Source: Streptomyces camponoticapitis
Lineage (GTDB): Bacteria > Actinomycetota > Actinomycetes > Streptomycetales > Streptomycetaceae
Reading direction: 5' to 3'
Assembly: GCF_014646115.1 (NCBI RefSeq)
Contig: NZ_BMMV01000039.1
Span: forward strand, 1-52,134
Length of the DNA stretch: 52,134 nt
The notes beneath the pieces were generated by a model, which made no database searches, had not been told where the DNA came from, and worked only from the letters and a program-made list of their open reading frames with translations. Below, in pieces: positions 1-8,635 of this stretch. The translations under genes were made by a program, and so were the position numbers. Every line of letters begins with the position of its first letter. Within the stretch, counting starts at the first letter, position 1.

Positions 1-22
1 CGCCGAACAATCTTTGTGGGAG

Positions 23-50
23 TGCCCCGCACCGTTTATGGTGCGGGGCA
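23..50 (+). terminator. Intrinsic terminator-like hairpin
   Basis: Perfect 11-bp inverted repeat (TGCCCCGCACC / GGTGCGGGGCA) with a 6-nt loop, followed by TTTCT. It probably ends a gene left of the window and insulates the phosphatidyltransferase gene. The T-rich side points to plus-strand termination. Confidence 0.6.
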
Positions 51-144
51 TTTCTGCGTTCAAGACCCCGTGGCGCCCGCCGGCCGACCGTCCGGGTAGG
101 GTCAGGGGGCATCATCGGTACATCCCCGCACAGGAGGCCCCCGG

Positions 145-753
145 GTGGAGGTTCAGGAGACCCGCGTCCAGACGGACCGGGTGTTCACCATCCCCAACAT
201 CCTGAGCATGGCTCGCCTACTCGGTGTGCCGCTCTTCCTGTGGCTCATCCTCCGTCCGGAGTTCGGCGGGCCGAACAGCGACGGCTGGGCATTGCTCGTC
301 CTGGCGCTCAGCGGGGTCACCGACTATCTCGACGGCATGCTCGCCCGTCGCTGGAACCAGATCAGCAACCTGGGGCGCCTTCTGGACCCCGCGGCAGACC
401 GTCTGTACATCCTTTCCACCCTTGTCGGCCTGACCTGGCGCGAGATCCTGCCCCTCTGGCTCACCGTGGCGCTGCTGGCCCGCGAGCTGATGCTGCTGGT
501 GATGGTGGGAATCCTCCGCAGGCACGGCTACCCGCCTCCCCAGGTGAACTTCTTGGGAAAGGCAGCTACCTTCAACTTGATGTATGCCTTCCCGTTGCTG
601 CTGCTCAGTGACGGGAGCGGATGGCTCGCATCACTTGCCGAAGTTTTCGGATGGGCGTTCGCTGGATGGGGTACAACTCTCTATTGGTGGGCAGGGATCC
701 TCTACGTGGTCCAGGTCCGCCGGCTCGTCAGAGCGGACAGAGTGGCCGATTAG
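145..753 (+). CDS. CDP-alcohol phosphatidyltransferase (cardiolipin/PGP synthase type)
   Basis: Integral membrane enzyme of 202 aa that would transfer a phosphatidyl group from CDP-diacylglycerol to an alcohol acceptor during anionic phospholipid synthesis. The family signature is visible at about residues 61-87: DG-x2-AR followed by G-x3-D-x3-D (DGMLAR ... GRLLDPAAD), surrounded by hydrophobic helices. GTG start at 145 has an AGGAGG box at 132-137 with 7-nt spacing. From memory, the matching Streptomyces gene (SCO1389) is a eukaryotic-type cardiolipin synthase and the mycobacterial counterpart is pgsA2. Sequence alone does not separate cardiolipin synthase from phosphatidylglycerophosphate synthase. 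The next gene starts about 110 bp downstream in the same direction. Confidence 0.85.
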   Translation: MEVQETRVQTDRVFTIPNILSMARLLGVPLFLWLILRPEFGGPNSDGWALLVLALSGVTDYLDGMLARRWNQISNLGRLLDPAADRLYILSTLVGLTWREILPLWLTVALLARELMLLVMVGILRRHGYPPPQVNFLGKAATFNLMYAFPLLLLSDGSGWLASLAEVFGWAFAGWGTTLYWWAGILYVVQVRRLVRADRVAD

Positions 754-864
754 AGCTCGTCGATGTGGCGCCGTGCAGAGTCGCCGGCCCGCACCTGATG
801 CCTTACGGCCTGTCCAGATGGGTGACGTCGGCGAGACCGTCTCTTCAAGGAGGACGCTTCCGAC

Positions 865-3360
865 ATGAAGGCCGTCGTGATGGCTGGCGGCGAAGGCACA
901 CGCCTTCGTCCCATGACCTCAAGCATGCCCAAGCCGTTGTTGCCGGTGGCAAATCGGCCAATCATGGAGCATGTGCTGCGTTTGCTCAAGCGGCACGGAC
1001 TCAGTGAAACCGTGGTCACCGTTCAGTTCCTCGCCTCGCTCGTGAAGAACTATTTCGGTGACGGCGAAGAGCTTGGAATGGAGCTCACCTATGCCAATGA
1101 GGAGAAGCCGCTCGGCACTGCGGGGAGTGTGAAGAACGCCGAAGAGGCGCTCAAGGACGATGCTTTTCTCGTCATTTCCGGTGACGCTCTCACCGACTTC
1201 GACCTGACGGACCTCATTCGCTTCCACAAGGAGAAGGGCGCGCTGGTCACGGTGTGTCTGACCCGGGTGCCGAACCCGCTGGAGTTCGGTATCACGATCG
1301 TGGACGACGAGGGAAAGGTGGAGCGCTTCCTGGAGAAGCCCACCTGGGGCCAGGTGTTCTCGGACACGGTCAACACGGGCATCTACGTGATGGAGCCCGA
1401 GGTGTTCGACTACGTCGAGGCCGACACCTCGGTCGACTGGTCGGGCGAGGTCTTCCCGCAGCTCATGAAAGAGGGCAAGCGCGTCTACGGCTATATCGCC
1501 GAGGGCTACTGGGAGGACGTCGGGACGCACGAGAGTTATGTGAAAGCCCAGGCGGATGTCCTGGAGGGCAAGGTCGACGTCGATCTCGACGGGTTCGAGA
1601 TCTCGCCCGGCGTGTGGGTCGCCGAAGGCGCCGAGGTTCATCCCGACGCCGTTCTGCGCGGTCCGCTCTACATCGGTGACTACGCCAAGGTCGAAGCCGG
1701 CGCCGAGATCCGCGAGCACACCGTCATCGGGTCCAACGTCGTCGTCAAGACCGGGGCCTTTCTCCATCGGGCCGTGGTGCACGACAACGTGTACATCGGT
1801 CAGCACAGCAATCTGCGCGGCTGTGTGATCGGCAAGAACACCGACATCATGCGTGCCGCCCGGATCGAGGACGGCGCGGTCATCGGTGACGAGTGTCTTG
1901 TCGGTGAAGAATCGATCATTCAGGGCAATGTCCGGGTGTATCCGTTCAAGACCATCGAGGCCGGCGCGTTCGTCAACACCTCGGTGATCTGGGAGTCCAG
2001 AGGACAGGCGCATCTCTTCGGAGCGCGTGGCGTCTCCGGGATCCTCAACGTCGAGATCACGCCCGAGCTGGCCGTCCGGCTGGCGGGGGCGTACGCGACG
2101 ACGCTCAAGAAGGGTTCCACGGTCACTACGGCGCGTGACCACTCGCGTGGTGCGCGCGCGCTCAAGCGGGCGGTGATCTCCGCGCTGCAGGCCAGCGCCA
2201 TCGACGTACGGGACCTGGAGAACGTCCCACTGCCTGTCGCCCGGCAGCAGACCGGCCGCGGGAGCGCCGGCGGCATCATGATCCGTACGACGCCGGGTGT
2301 GCCCGACTCCGTCGACATCATGTTCTTCGACGAACGGGGCGCGGACCTCTCGCAGGCCGGGCAGCGCAAGCTGGACCGGGTCTACGCGAGGCAGGAGTAC
2401 CGCAGGGCGTTCCCGGGCGAGATCGGGGACCTGCACTTCCCCGCGAGCGTCTTCGACTCGTACACCGGCTCACTGCTCCGCAATGTCGACACGTCGGGGA
2501 TCGCCGAGGCCGAGCTCAAGGTCGTCGTCGACGCGTCCAACGGTAGTGCCGGGCTCGTTCTGCCCAGTCTCCTCGGGCGGCTCGGGGTCGACGCGCTGAC
2601 CATCAATCCCGGCCTCGACGAGGCACGGCCGACCGAGACCGTCGAGTCGCGCAGGTCCGGCCTTGTCAGACTGGGCGAGATCGTGGCGTCGGCGCGGGCG
2701 TCGTTCGGGGTGCGCTTCGACCCCGTGGGTGAGCGGCTGTCGCTCGTCGACGAGCGCGGACGGATCATCGAGGACGACCGTGCCCTGCTGGTGCTGCTCG
2801 ACCTGGTCGCGGCCGAGCGGCGCAGCGGGCGGGTGGCGCTGCCCGTCACGACCACCAGGATCGCCGAGCAGGTCGCCGCGTACCACGGGACTCAGGTGGA
2901 GTGGACGACCACGTCGCCAGACGACCTCACCAGGGTCGGCCGGGAGGATTCCACGATCTTCGGCGGCGACGGGCGCGGTGCGTTCATCGTTCCGGAGTTC
3001 AGCAGCCTCCTGGACGGCACGGCGGCCTTCGTACGGCTGCTGGGACTGGTCGCCCGTACGCAGCTCACGCTCAGCCAGATCGACGCCCGTATCCCCCGGG
3101 CGCACGTGCTGCGCAGGGATCTGGCGACCCCCTGGGCCGTCAAGGGTCTTGTCATGCGGCGGGTGGTGGAGGCGGCCGGTGAGCGGGACGTCGACACGAC
3201 CGACGGCATCCGGGTCGTGGAGGCCGACGGGAGGTGGGTGATGGTGCTTCCGGCGCCCGCCGAGGCCGTCACCCATCTGTGGGCCGAGGGACCGGACGAC
3301 GCCTCCGCCCAGGCACTGCTTGACGAGTGGTCGGCCGTCGTGGACAGCGCAGGTCAGTGA
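865..3360 (+). CDS. Mannose-1-phosphate guanylyltransferase fused to a degenerate phosphomannomutase-like domain
   Basis: 831-aa fusion. Residues about 1-235 are a sugar-phosphate nucleotidyltransferase with the GG-x-GTRLRP loop near the N-terminus, expected to make GDP-mannose (or a related NDP-sugar). Residues about 250-350 form a left-handed beta-helix of hexapeptide repeats. The rest resembles an alpha-D-phosphohexomutase, but the usual catalytic-serine loop TASHNP reads IRTTPGVPDS, the metal loop DxDxDR reads FDPVGER, and the sugar loop GExSG reads GGDGRG. The C-terminal half therefore probably lacks mutase activity and may be regulatory. ATG start follows AAGGAGG. Polar-lipid, glycan or cell-wall mannosylation is the likely pathway. 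Confidence 0.85.
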   Translation: MKAVVMAGGEGTRLRPMTSSMPKPLLPVANRPIMEHVLRLLKRHGLSETVVTVQFLASLVKNYFGDGEELGMELTYANEEKPLGTAGSVKNAEEALKDDAFLVISGDALTDFDLTDLIRFHKEKGALVTVCLTRVPNPLEFGITIVDDEGKVERFLEKPTWGQVFSDTVNTGIYVMEPEVFDYVEADTSVDWSGEVFPQLMKEGKRVYGYIAEGYWEDVGTHESYVKAQADVLEGKVDVDLDGFEISPGVWVAEGAEVHPDAVLRGPLYIGDYAKVEAGAEIREHTVIGSNVVVKTGAFLHRAVVHDNVYIGQHSNLRGCVIGKNTDIMRAARIEDGAVIGDECLVGEESIIQGNVRVYPFKTIEAGAFVNTSVIWESRGQAHLFGARGVSGILNVEITPELAVRLAGAYATTLKKGSTVTTARDHSRGARALKRAVISALQASAIDVRDLENVPLPVARQQTGRGSAGGIMIRTTPGVPDSVDIMFFDERGADLSQAGQRKLDRVYARQEYRRAFPGEIGDLHFPASVFDSYTGSLLRNVDTSGIAEAELKVVVDASNGSAGLVLPSLLGRLGVDALTINPGLDEARPTETVESRRSGLVRLGEIVASARASFGVRFDPVGERLSLVDERGRIIEDDRALLVLLDLVAAERRSGRVALPVTTTRIAEQVAAYHGTQVEWTTTSPDDLTRVGREDSTIFGGDGRGAFIVPEFSSLLDGTAAFVRLLGLVARTQLTLSQIDARIPRAHVLRRDLATPWAVKGLVMRRVVEAAGERDVDTTDGIRVVEADGRWVMVLPAPAEAVTHLWAEGPDDASAQALLDEWSAVVDSAGQ

Positions 3361-3457
3361 CCTGATCGTGGTGTGCCGGAGGGCGGCGGCCCGCCGCCTC
3401 CGGCACACCGGTGGGGCCATTCGGCGGTAGCGACCGCGCCGTGCGACGATGTGCGGC

Positions 3458-4387
3458 ATGCCGCAGCACCCCCCCGTTCGGACTACACCTTCGCCACCCC
3501 CGCGCCCTGACGCGTCCATGTCGCTGCTGAACAATGTGATGGACCACAGCCTGGACGACGGTTACGCCGAGGCAGCCGCTCGCAGGGACGCCGAGGACGG
3601 GGGAATGCCCCGTACGCTCCGGGCGAAGCTCGGTCTGGCGGCGGGGCTCGTACTGGCCGCGCTGGTCGTCACCGTCGGCGCGGCCGAGGCGCGGATCGAC
3701 GCTCCTGTCGTCGCCAAGGAGCGCGAGGAGCTCATCGAGCGGATCGACGCCGAGACGTCCTCCGCGGACAGCCTCGAACGCACGGTGGACAAGCTCCGTG
3801 ACGAGGTGGGTGTCCAGCAGCGCGAGGCGCTGCGTGACCACGGCGGCGAACAGGGCGAACTCGTTGCCCTGTTGTCGGGCTCCACCGAGGTCGAGGGACC
3901 GGGTGTGAAGCTTGTCGTCGACGACGCCAAGGCCGCCGGCGAGACCGCCGACGGGCCCCGGGAGAGCAGCAACTTCTCGGACACGGGGCGGGTCAGGGAC
4001 CGGGACATGCAGCAGATCGTCAACGGCCTCTGGGAGTCCGGGGCGGAGGCCGTGTCCATCAACGGCCAGCGTCTGACGGCCCTTTCGGCGATCAGGGCCG
4101 CCGGTGAGGCCATACTGGTCGACAACAAGCCGCTGGTGCCGCCGTACACGGTGCTGGCCGTGGGGGACGGGAAGAACCTGAGTACAGCGTTCCAGGACAG
4201 TGCCGACGGCCAGTACCTGCACTCGTTGCAGGAGAACTTCGGTGTCCGCACCAGCATTTCCGCTCAGGAGACGGTACGTCTTCCTGCCGCGCCGAGCCTG
4301 ATCGTACGCACAGCAGAGCCGAAGGCCGCCGACCCGGGGAAGGGCGACGGAGGGGCCACGGCAGAAACAGGGAAGGGCACATCGTGA
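3458..4387 (+). CDS. DUF881 family membrane-anchored protein (first copy)
   Basis: About 309 aa. It has one membrane segment near residues 50-70 after a short cytoplasmic N-terminus, then a coiled-coil-prone stretch rich in E/R/L, then a DUF881 domain with the typical 'GPG(V/I)xLxVxDA' and 'GAEAxxxNGxR' patterns. DUF881 proteins flank a DUF1290 protein in many Gram-positives (YlxW/YlxX relatives near division genes); their function is not settled. The ATG at 3449 is also in frame; I chose 3458 because a weak -10-like GACGAT sits 7 nt before it, which would suit a leaderless start. Neither start has a good ribosome-binding site. The end overlaps the next gene as GTGA, implying translational coupling. 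Confidence 0.8.
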   Translation: MPQHPPVRTTPSPPPRPDASMSLLNNVMDHSLDDGYAEAAARRDAEDGGMPRTLRAKLGLAAGLVLAALVVTVGAAEARIDAPVVAKEREELIERIDAETSSADSLERTVDKLRDEVGVQQREALRDHGGEQGELVALLSGSTEVEGPGVKLVVDDAKAAGETADGPRESSNFSDTGRVRDRDMQQIVNGLWESGAEAVSINGQRLTALSAIRAAGEAILVDNKPLVPPYTVLAVGDGKNLSTAFQDSADGQYLHSLQENFGVRTSISAQETVRLPAAPSLIVRTAEPKAADPGKGDGGATAETGKGTS

Positions 4388-4716
4388 TCGCGGTACTTGG
4401 CCTCGTCGTGGGAGTCGTGGTCGGACTGTTGGTTCGACCCGAAGTGCCGGCGGTGGTCGAGCCCTATCTGCCGATCGCCGTCGTCGCCGCTCTCGACGCG
4501 GTCTTCGGGGGGCTGCGGGCCATGCTCGACGGGATCTTCGTCGACAAGGTGTTCGTGGTGTCGTTCCTGTCGAACGTGGTGGTGGCCGCGCTCATCGTGT
4601 TCCTCGGTGACAAGCTCGGTGTGGGCGCGCAGTTGTCGACCGGTGTGGTCGTCGTGTTCGGTATCCGGATCTTCTCCAACGCTGCCGCGATCCGCCGGCA
4701 CGTGTTCCGGGCGTGA
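4384..4716 (+). CDS. sbp: Small basic protein, DUF1290 (Sbp/YlxX-like)
   Basis: 110-aa membrane protein with three hydrophobic segments and the family's PEVPAVVEPYLPIAVVAALD and FGGLRA motifs near residues 18-45. It lies between two DUF881 genes and overlaps both by GTGA junctions, so the three products are probably made in fixed proportion and may form one membrane complex. No enzymatic role is known for the family. GTG start at 4384. Confidence 0.85.
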   Translation: MIAVLGLVVGVVVGLLVRPEVPAVVEPYLPIAVVAALDAVFGGLRAMLDGIFVDKVFVVSFLSNVVVAALIVFLGDKLGVGAQLSTGVVVVFGIRIFSNAAAIRRHVFRA

Positions 4717-5528
4717 GGCCGATGAACAGCGAAGAGCCCCCGCCGAACCCAGGTGCCCCGCAGACTCCGCCGGGCTCGCAGCCCCCCGGGCCGCCCGATC
4801 CGCGCCGGCAGATGACGGGCCGTCAGCGGCTCGCCGCCGGGCTCTGGCCGCCGCGGGTCACCCGGGCCCAACTCGTCGTCGCCCTACTGCTGTTCGTGCT
4901 GGGGCTGGGACTGGCCATCCAGGTCCGGTCGACCAACGACGACAGTGCCCTGCGCGGCGCCCGCCAGGAGGACCTCGTACGGATCCTGGACGAGCTCGAC
5001 GGCCGCACCGAGCGGCTGGAGGACGAGAAGCAGCGGCTGGACGATCAGCAGACGGAGCTGGAGACCAGCTCGGACCAGGCGGAGGAGGCGCGCAAGCAGA
5101 CGCGGGAGAAGGAGCAGCAGCTCGGCATCCTCGCCGGTACGGTCGCCGCCCGGGGCCCCGGGATCACGCTGACGGTCCAGGACGCCGGCGGCACCGTCGA
5201 TTCCGACATGCTGCTCGACGCGATCCAGGAGCTGCGGGCGGCCGGCGCCGAGGCCATCCAGGTGAACGGGGTCCGGGTCGTCGCCGCGACCTATTTCTCC
5301 GGTAGTGACGGTGACATCGAGGTGGACGGGAAGCGGATCCGTGCGCCGTACCGTTTCAAGGTGATCGGCAAACCGCAGGATCTGGAGCCCGCGCTCAACA
5401 TCCCCGGAGGTGTGGTGCAGACATTGGAAAGAGAGCAGGCCACGGCCACAGTGGCGGCGTCGGAGGAGATCGTCGTGGACGCCTTGCGACCGGCGCAGCG
5501 GCCTGACTACGCTCGGTCGTCGTCGTAG
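4713..5528 (+). CDS. DUF881 family membrane-anchored protein (second copy)
   Basis: 271 aa. Proline-rich cytoplasmic N-terminus, one membrane helix at about residues 48-68, a long charged coiled coil (about 75-145, with repeated heptad L/E/R/Q), then a DUF881 domain ending in a short serine tail. GTG start at 4713 overlaps the stop of the DUF1290 gene; an in-frame ATG at 4722 is an alternative. It is related to, but clearly diverged from, the DUF881 protein two genes upstream. The position mirrors Rv1823-Rv1825 in mycobacteria. Function unknown. Confidence 0.85.
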   Translation: MRPMNSEEPPPNPGAPQTPPGSQPPGPPDPRRQMTGRQRLAAGLWPPRVTRAQLVVALLLFVLGLGLAIQVRSTNDDSALRGARQEDLVRILDELDGRTERLEDEKQRLDDQQTELETSSDQAEEARKQTREKEQQLGILAGTVAARGPGITLTVQDAGGTVDSDMLLDAIQELRAAGAEAIQVNGVRVVAATYFSGSDGDIEVDGKRIRAPYRFKVIGKPQDLEPALNIPGGVVQTLEREQATATVAASEEIVVDALRPAQRPDYARSSS

Positions 5529-5721
5529 TGGGGCGGGGGCGCATGCGTACCCGGGGACCAGGGCAGAAGGTTCCGGGGGGTCGGCGCACATTCCGCATGG
5601 TGCGTGGTGGAAACTGTCTGATGGTTACGGACGTTGTGAAGATGTCCGAGTCGGCAGGTGTGTTCATTCAGGGTTCGTCCTGCCCCACGGGCGGGTCTGT
5701 TCAGGTCAAGGGGAATCGCCC

Positions 5722-6528
5722 GTGAAGTTGTTTGGGAAGTTGTTCGGCAGGAGTGCACGCGAGGACGGCGGTAACGCCCGCCATCGCGCACCGCGCCATG
5801 GCCAGGAAGAGGAGCAGGGCGGCGAGCGCCCGCTCTTCCGCGACGAGGTCGGCGGCCCCGGAGGGGACAATCGGGGCGGTCACGGCGCGTCGTCTGTTGA
5901 CCCCGCGAGTTCTGGCGGCATAGGTTTCGGTGGACCATCAACCTCAAGTACGGGTGGAGGGTTTCCCCCCGCTCAGGAGGGTCCGTCCATGTCGGCCTTG
6001 CCGGTTTGTACGAGGTGCGGGCACCGCAACACCCAGGACAGTCGGTTCTGCTCCAACTGCGGTGCGCCGTTGAGGGCGGGGGCTCCCGCGGAGCGCCCCT
6101 CGGAGACGACCTCCACGATCTCCATCTCGGGTCTTGAGGCGTACGAGGCGGAGGCGACCGGTCAGACGGCCGTTCCCTCGCTCTCGCCGGAGGCGCAGGC
6201 CGCGGTGGACGCGCTGCCTCTCGGGTCGGCGCTGCTGGTCGTACGCCGTGGTCCGAACTCGGGCAGCCGCTTCCTGCTGGACGGCGACCTGACGACGGCC
6301 GGAAGGCACCCGCAGAGCGACATCTTCCTCGACGACGTCACCGTGTCCCGGCGGCACGTCGAGTTCCGCAGGAGCCCGGAAGGCCACTTCACGGTCTCCG
6401 ACGTCGGCAGTCTCAACGGCACGTACGTCAACCGGGAGCGCATCGACTCCGTCGCGGTGTCGAACGGGGACGAGGTCCAGATCGGCAAGTACCGGCTGGT
6501 CTTCTACGCGAGCCAGCGGGGCGTGTGA
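5722..6528 (+). CDS. garA: GarA/OdhI-type FHA protein with zinc ribbon
   Basis: 268 aa from GTG 5722 (GGGGAA box upstream). Order: basic amphipathic start (KLFGKLFGR), low-complexity region to about residue 90, zinc ribbon C96-C99-C110-C113, an ETTST phospho-acceptor-like motif at 128-132, and a C-terminal FHA domain (about 171-260) with GRHPQSDIFLDD, SRRHVEF and GSLNGTYVN. In mycobacteria and corynebacteria, GarA/OdhI is phosphorylated on ETTS threonines by Ser/Thr kinases and then stops inhibiting 2-oxoglutarate dehydrogenase. The same switch here is inference from motif and synteny. An internal ATG at 5989 has a strong AGGAGG at 5975-5980 and would give a 179-aa form lacking the low-complexity region. 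Confidence 0.85.
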   Translation: MKLFGKLFGRSAREDGGNARHRAPRHGQEEEQGGERPLFRDEVGGPGGDNRGGHGASSVDPASSGGIGFGGPSTSSTGGGFPPAQEGPSMSALPVCTRCGHRNTQDSRFCSNCGAPLRAGAPAERPSETTSTISISGLEAYEAEATGQTAVPSLSPEAQAAVDALPLGSALLVVRRGPNSGSRFLLDGDLTTAGRHPQSDIFLDDVTVSRRHVEFRRSPEGHFTVSDVGSLNGTYVNRERIDSVAVSNGDEVQIGKYRLVFYASQRGV

Positions 6529-6545
6529 CCCCTCAGGGAAGGTCC

Positions 6546-7298
6546 ATGCTGCGACCACCGACGGGCGGTGCCGGCCACGGCACCGCCCCCACGGGTGAAC
6601 CACTGGTCAGCATCGGCATGGTGCTGAACCAGCTCAGGGACGAGTTCCCCGAGGTGACCATCTCCAAGATCCGCTTCCTGGAGTCCGAGGGTCTCGTCGA
6701 GCCCCGGCGGACCCCCTCCGGGTATCGGAAGTTCAGTCCTGAGGACGTCGAGCGCCTCGCCCAGGTCCTGCGTATGCAGCGGGACCACTATCTGCCCCTC
6801 AAGGTCATCAGGGAGCATCTCGACGCCGTCGCGCGAGGTGAACGGCTCCCGCTGCCCGCACAGGCGTCCCAGGGGCCTCAGCGGGAGCTCGTCGGCTCCG
6901 CGTGGGACGCGGAGCCCGCGCCGCCCACCGCCCCGAAGATCGGCCGTGCCGAGCTGCTGGCGGCCACCGAGGCGGCCGAGAGCGAGCTGGACGAGTGGGA
7001 GGCGTACGGCCTCGTCGCCCCGATGGCGGACGGCGGCTACGACTCCGAGGCGGTGACCGTGGCGAAACTTGTCGCGGAACTCGGAAGATTCGGTCTGGAA
7101 CCACGGCATCTTCGAGCCGTGAAGGCCGCCGCCGACCGGGAGGCCGGGCTGGTCGAGCAGGTCGTCTCGCCCCTGCGCCGGCACCGCAATCCGCAGACCA
7201 GGGCCCATGCCGAGGCCGCTACGAGGGAGCTGGCGGCGCTCTCCGTACGGCTGCACGCGGCACTGGTACAGACGGCTCTCGGAGTCCGGCTTACCTGA
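6546..7298 (+). CDS. ftsR: MerR-family regulator, FtsR type
   Basis: About 250 aa. The N-terminal winged HTH shows the MerR pattern (ISKIRFLESEGLVEPRR, SGYRKFSPEDVERL), followed by a helical region with a second MerR-like segment. It sits directly after the GarA-type gene, like Rv1828 and corynebacterial ftsR, whose product activates ftsZ. Regulation of division genes is therefore likely but inferred. A GTG at 6525 overlaps the previous stop; I prefer ATG 6546, which is preceded by AGGGAAGG. The next gene has its own leaderless promoter about 50 bp downstream. Confidence 0.8.
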   Translation: MLRPPTGGAGHGTAPTGEPLVSIGMVLNQLRDEFPEVTISKIRFLESEGLVEPRRTPSGYRKFSPEDVERLAQVLRMQRDHYLPLKVIREHLDAVARGERLPLPAQASQGPQRELVGSAWDAEPAPPTAPKIGRAELLAATEAAESELDEWEAYGLVAPMADGGYDSEAVTVAKLVAELGRFGLEPRHLRAVKAAADREAGLVEQVVSPLRRHRNPQTRAHAEAATRELAALSVRLHAALVQTALGVRLT

Positions 7299-7339
7299 TC
7301 TTGGGGGAGTCCGACTACCCAAACCGACCGGGCACGTCC

Positions 7340-7354
7340 TAGGGTTGCTGTGTG
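7340..7354 (+). promoter_or_regulatory. Leaderless -10 for the DUF151 gene
   Basis: TAGGGT at 7340-7345 lies 6 nt before the GTG start at 7352, and no ribosome-binding site is present. The spacing fits transcription starting at the start codon. I see no convincing -35. Confidence 0.45.
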
Positions 7355-7825
7355 AACGAGCTCGACGTCGTGGGTGTCCGGGTGGAAATGCCCTCCAACC
7401 AACCGATCGTGCTCCTGCGTGAAGTGGGAGGCGACCGGTACCTTCCCATCTGGATCGGGCCTGGGGAAGCTACCGCTATTGCCTTCGCCCAACAGGGCAT
7501 GGCACCGGCCCGACCACTGACCCATGACCTCTTCAAGGATGTCCTGGAGGCAGTGGGCCAGGAACTCACGCAGGTGCGCATCACCGACCTGCGCGAAGGG
7601 GTCTTCTACGCGGAGCTGGTCTTCGCGAGCGGTGTCGAGGTGAGTGCCAGGCCGTCGGACGCCATAGCTCTCGCCCTGCGCACCGGCACGCCCATCTACG
7701 GCAGTGACGGGGTGCTGGACGACGCGGGCATCGCGATCCCCGACGAGCAGGAGGACGAGGTCGAGAAGTTCCGCGAATTCCTCGACCAGATCTCTCCGGA
7801 GGATTTCGGGACCAACAGCCAGTGA
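7352..7825 (+). CDS. Bifunctional nuclease family protein (DUF151)
   Basis: 157 aa covering a full DUF151 domain, with the family landmarks LPIWIGPGEATAIA near residues 30-45, RPLTHDLF near 55 and RPSDAIALALR near 92-102. Plant and bacterial members were described as DNase/RNase enzymes; the Thermotoga structure shows a novel fold. The acidic C-terminus (EQEDEVEKF) is typical. It lies between two MerR genes exactly as Rv1829 does. Physiological substrate unknown. Confidence 0.85.
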   Translation: MNELDVVGVRVEMPSNQPIVLLREVGGDRYLPIWIGPGEATAIAFAQQGMAPARPLTHDLFKDVLEAVGQELTQVRITDLREGVFYAELVFASGVEVSARPSDAIALALRTGTPIYGSDGVLDDAGIAIPDEQEDEVEKFREFLDQISPEDFGTNSQ

Positions 7826-7832
7826 GCGGTGA

Positions 7833-7847
7833 ACGGTCGACGACCGT
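7833..7847. repeat. 15-bp palindrome after the DUF151 gene
   Basis: ACGGTCG-A-CGACCGT is a perfect inverted repeat just past the stop codon. With a one-base centre it is too tight for an ordinary terminator loop and may be an operator or a weak transcript-end structure. Confidence 0.35.
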
Positions 7848-7951
7848 CATACCGGACTCCGTCCGAGCATTCGGCCAGCCTTTCCCGGTGACGGGACACG
7901 GCAAACCACTCTCAGGGTGATTATCACTCGGCGTGCCCAGCGTGGCGATCG

Positions 7952-7980
7952 TTGACGCACCCGGGGGCACTGCCTACCGT
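7952..7980 (+). promoter_or_regulatory. SigA-type promoter for the second MerR gene
   Basis: TTGACG (7952-7957) and TACCGT (7975-7980) are separated by exactly 17 bp, close to the housekeeping consensus. Predicted transcription starts near 7987, upstream of the GGAGG box (8001-8005). This argues against the longer in-frame GTG at 7933 as the start of the gene. Confidence 0.65.
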
Positions 7981-8010
7981 CGACGGGGCAGGTCAAGGAC
8001 GGAGGTCGGT

Positions 8011-8577
8011 GTGAGCAGCAGCGGCGACGGTACGGCGAACGGCCCGTACCCGCTTCACGGCAGTGCGTCCGACCCCACGACCGACACGGTCGGCTACCGG
8101 GGACCGACCGCGTGCGCGGCGGCGGGCATCACCTACCGCCAGTTGGACTACTGGGCGCGCACCGGGCTGGTCGAGCCGAGTGTGCGCCCCGCCAGGGGAT
8201 CGGGCACCCAGCGGCTCTACAGCCTGCGCGACGTCGTCTTCCTGAAGATCGTCAAGCGCTTCCTGGACACCGGTGTCGCCCTCCAGAACATCCGGACGGC
8301 CGTCCAGCATCTGCGCGGGCGGCCGGCGGGGGACCTGGAGCGCATGACGCTCATGAGCGACGGCGCGACGGTCTACGAGTGCTCGTCGCCGGACGAGGTC
8401 GTGGACCTTCTCCAGGGCGGCCAGGGCATCTTCGGGATCGCCGTCGGAGTGGTCTGGCGGGACGTCGAGGCGGCGCTGTCGCAGCTGCACGGGGAGCGCG
8501 TCGACACCGGCGAGACCCTGATCGGCCACAACCCCGCCGACGAACTCGCCCGCCGGCGCCGCGACCGGGCCGTCTGA
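8011..8577 (+). CDS. MerR-family regulator (Rv1830-type)
   Basis: 188 aa. The MerR helix-turn-helix is at about residues 30-75 (AAGITYRQLDYWARTGLVEP, GTQRLYSLRDVVFLKIVKRF), with a C-terminal helical/effector region of unknown ligand. GTG start at 8011 has GGAGG with 5-nt spacing and a good promoter upstream. This is the second MerR gene of the conserved garA-ftsR-DUF151-merR block and the last gene before dinB, which is absent at this place in the mycobacterial locus. Targets unknown; the link with glycine/2-oxoglutarate metabolism is by location only. Confidence 0.8.
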   Translation: MSSSGDGTANGPYPLHGSASDPTTDTVGYRGPTACAAAGITYRQLDYWARTGLVEPSVRPARGSGTQRLYSLRDVVFLKIVKRFLDTGVALQNIRTAVQHLRGRPAGDLERMTLMSDGATVYECSSPDEVVDLLQGGQGIFGIAVGVVWRDVEAALSQLHGERVDTGETLIGHNPADELARRRRDRAV

Positions 8578-8635
8578 GCCCCGGAGCCCCGTGGGTCCCG
8601 GGCGATTGTCAGTGGCGTAGGGGAGCATCGGTCGG

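Noticed and set aside
5609..5635. ECF-type promoter (GGAAA...GTT) before the FHA gene
   Set aside because: The spacing of 19 and the poor -35 match make it no better than chance.
7933..8010. Longer start for the second MerR gene
   Set aside because: A clear TTGACG-17-TACCGT promoter lies inside this stretch, so it cannot be translated from that transcript.
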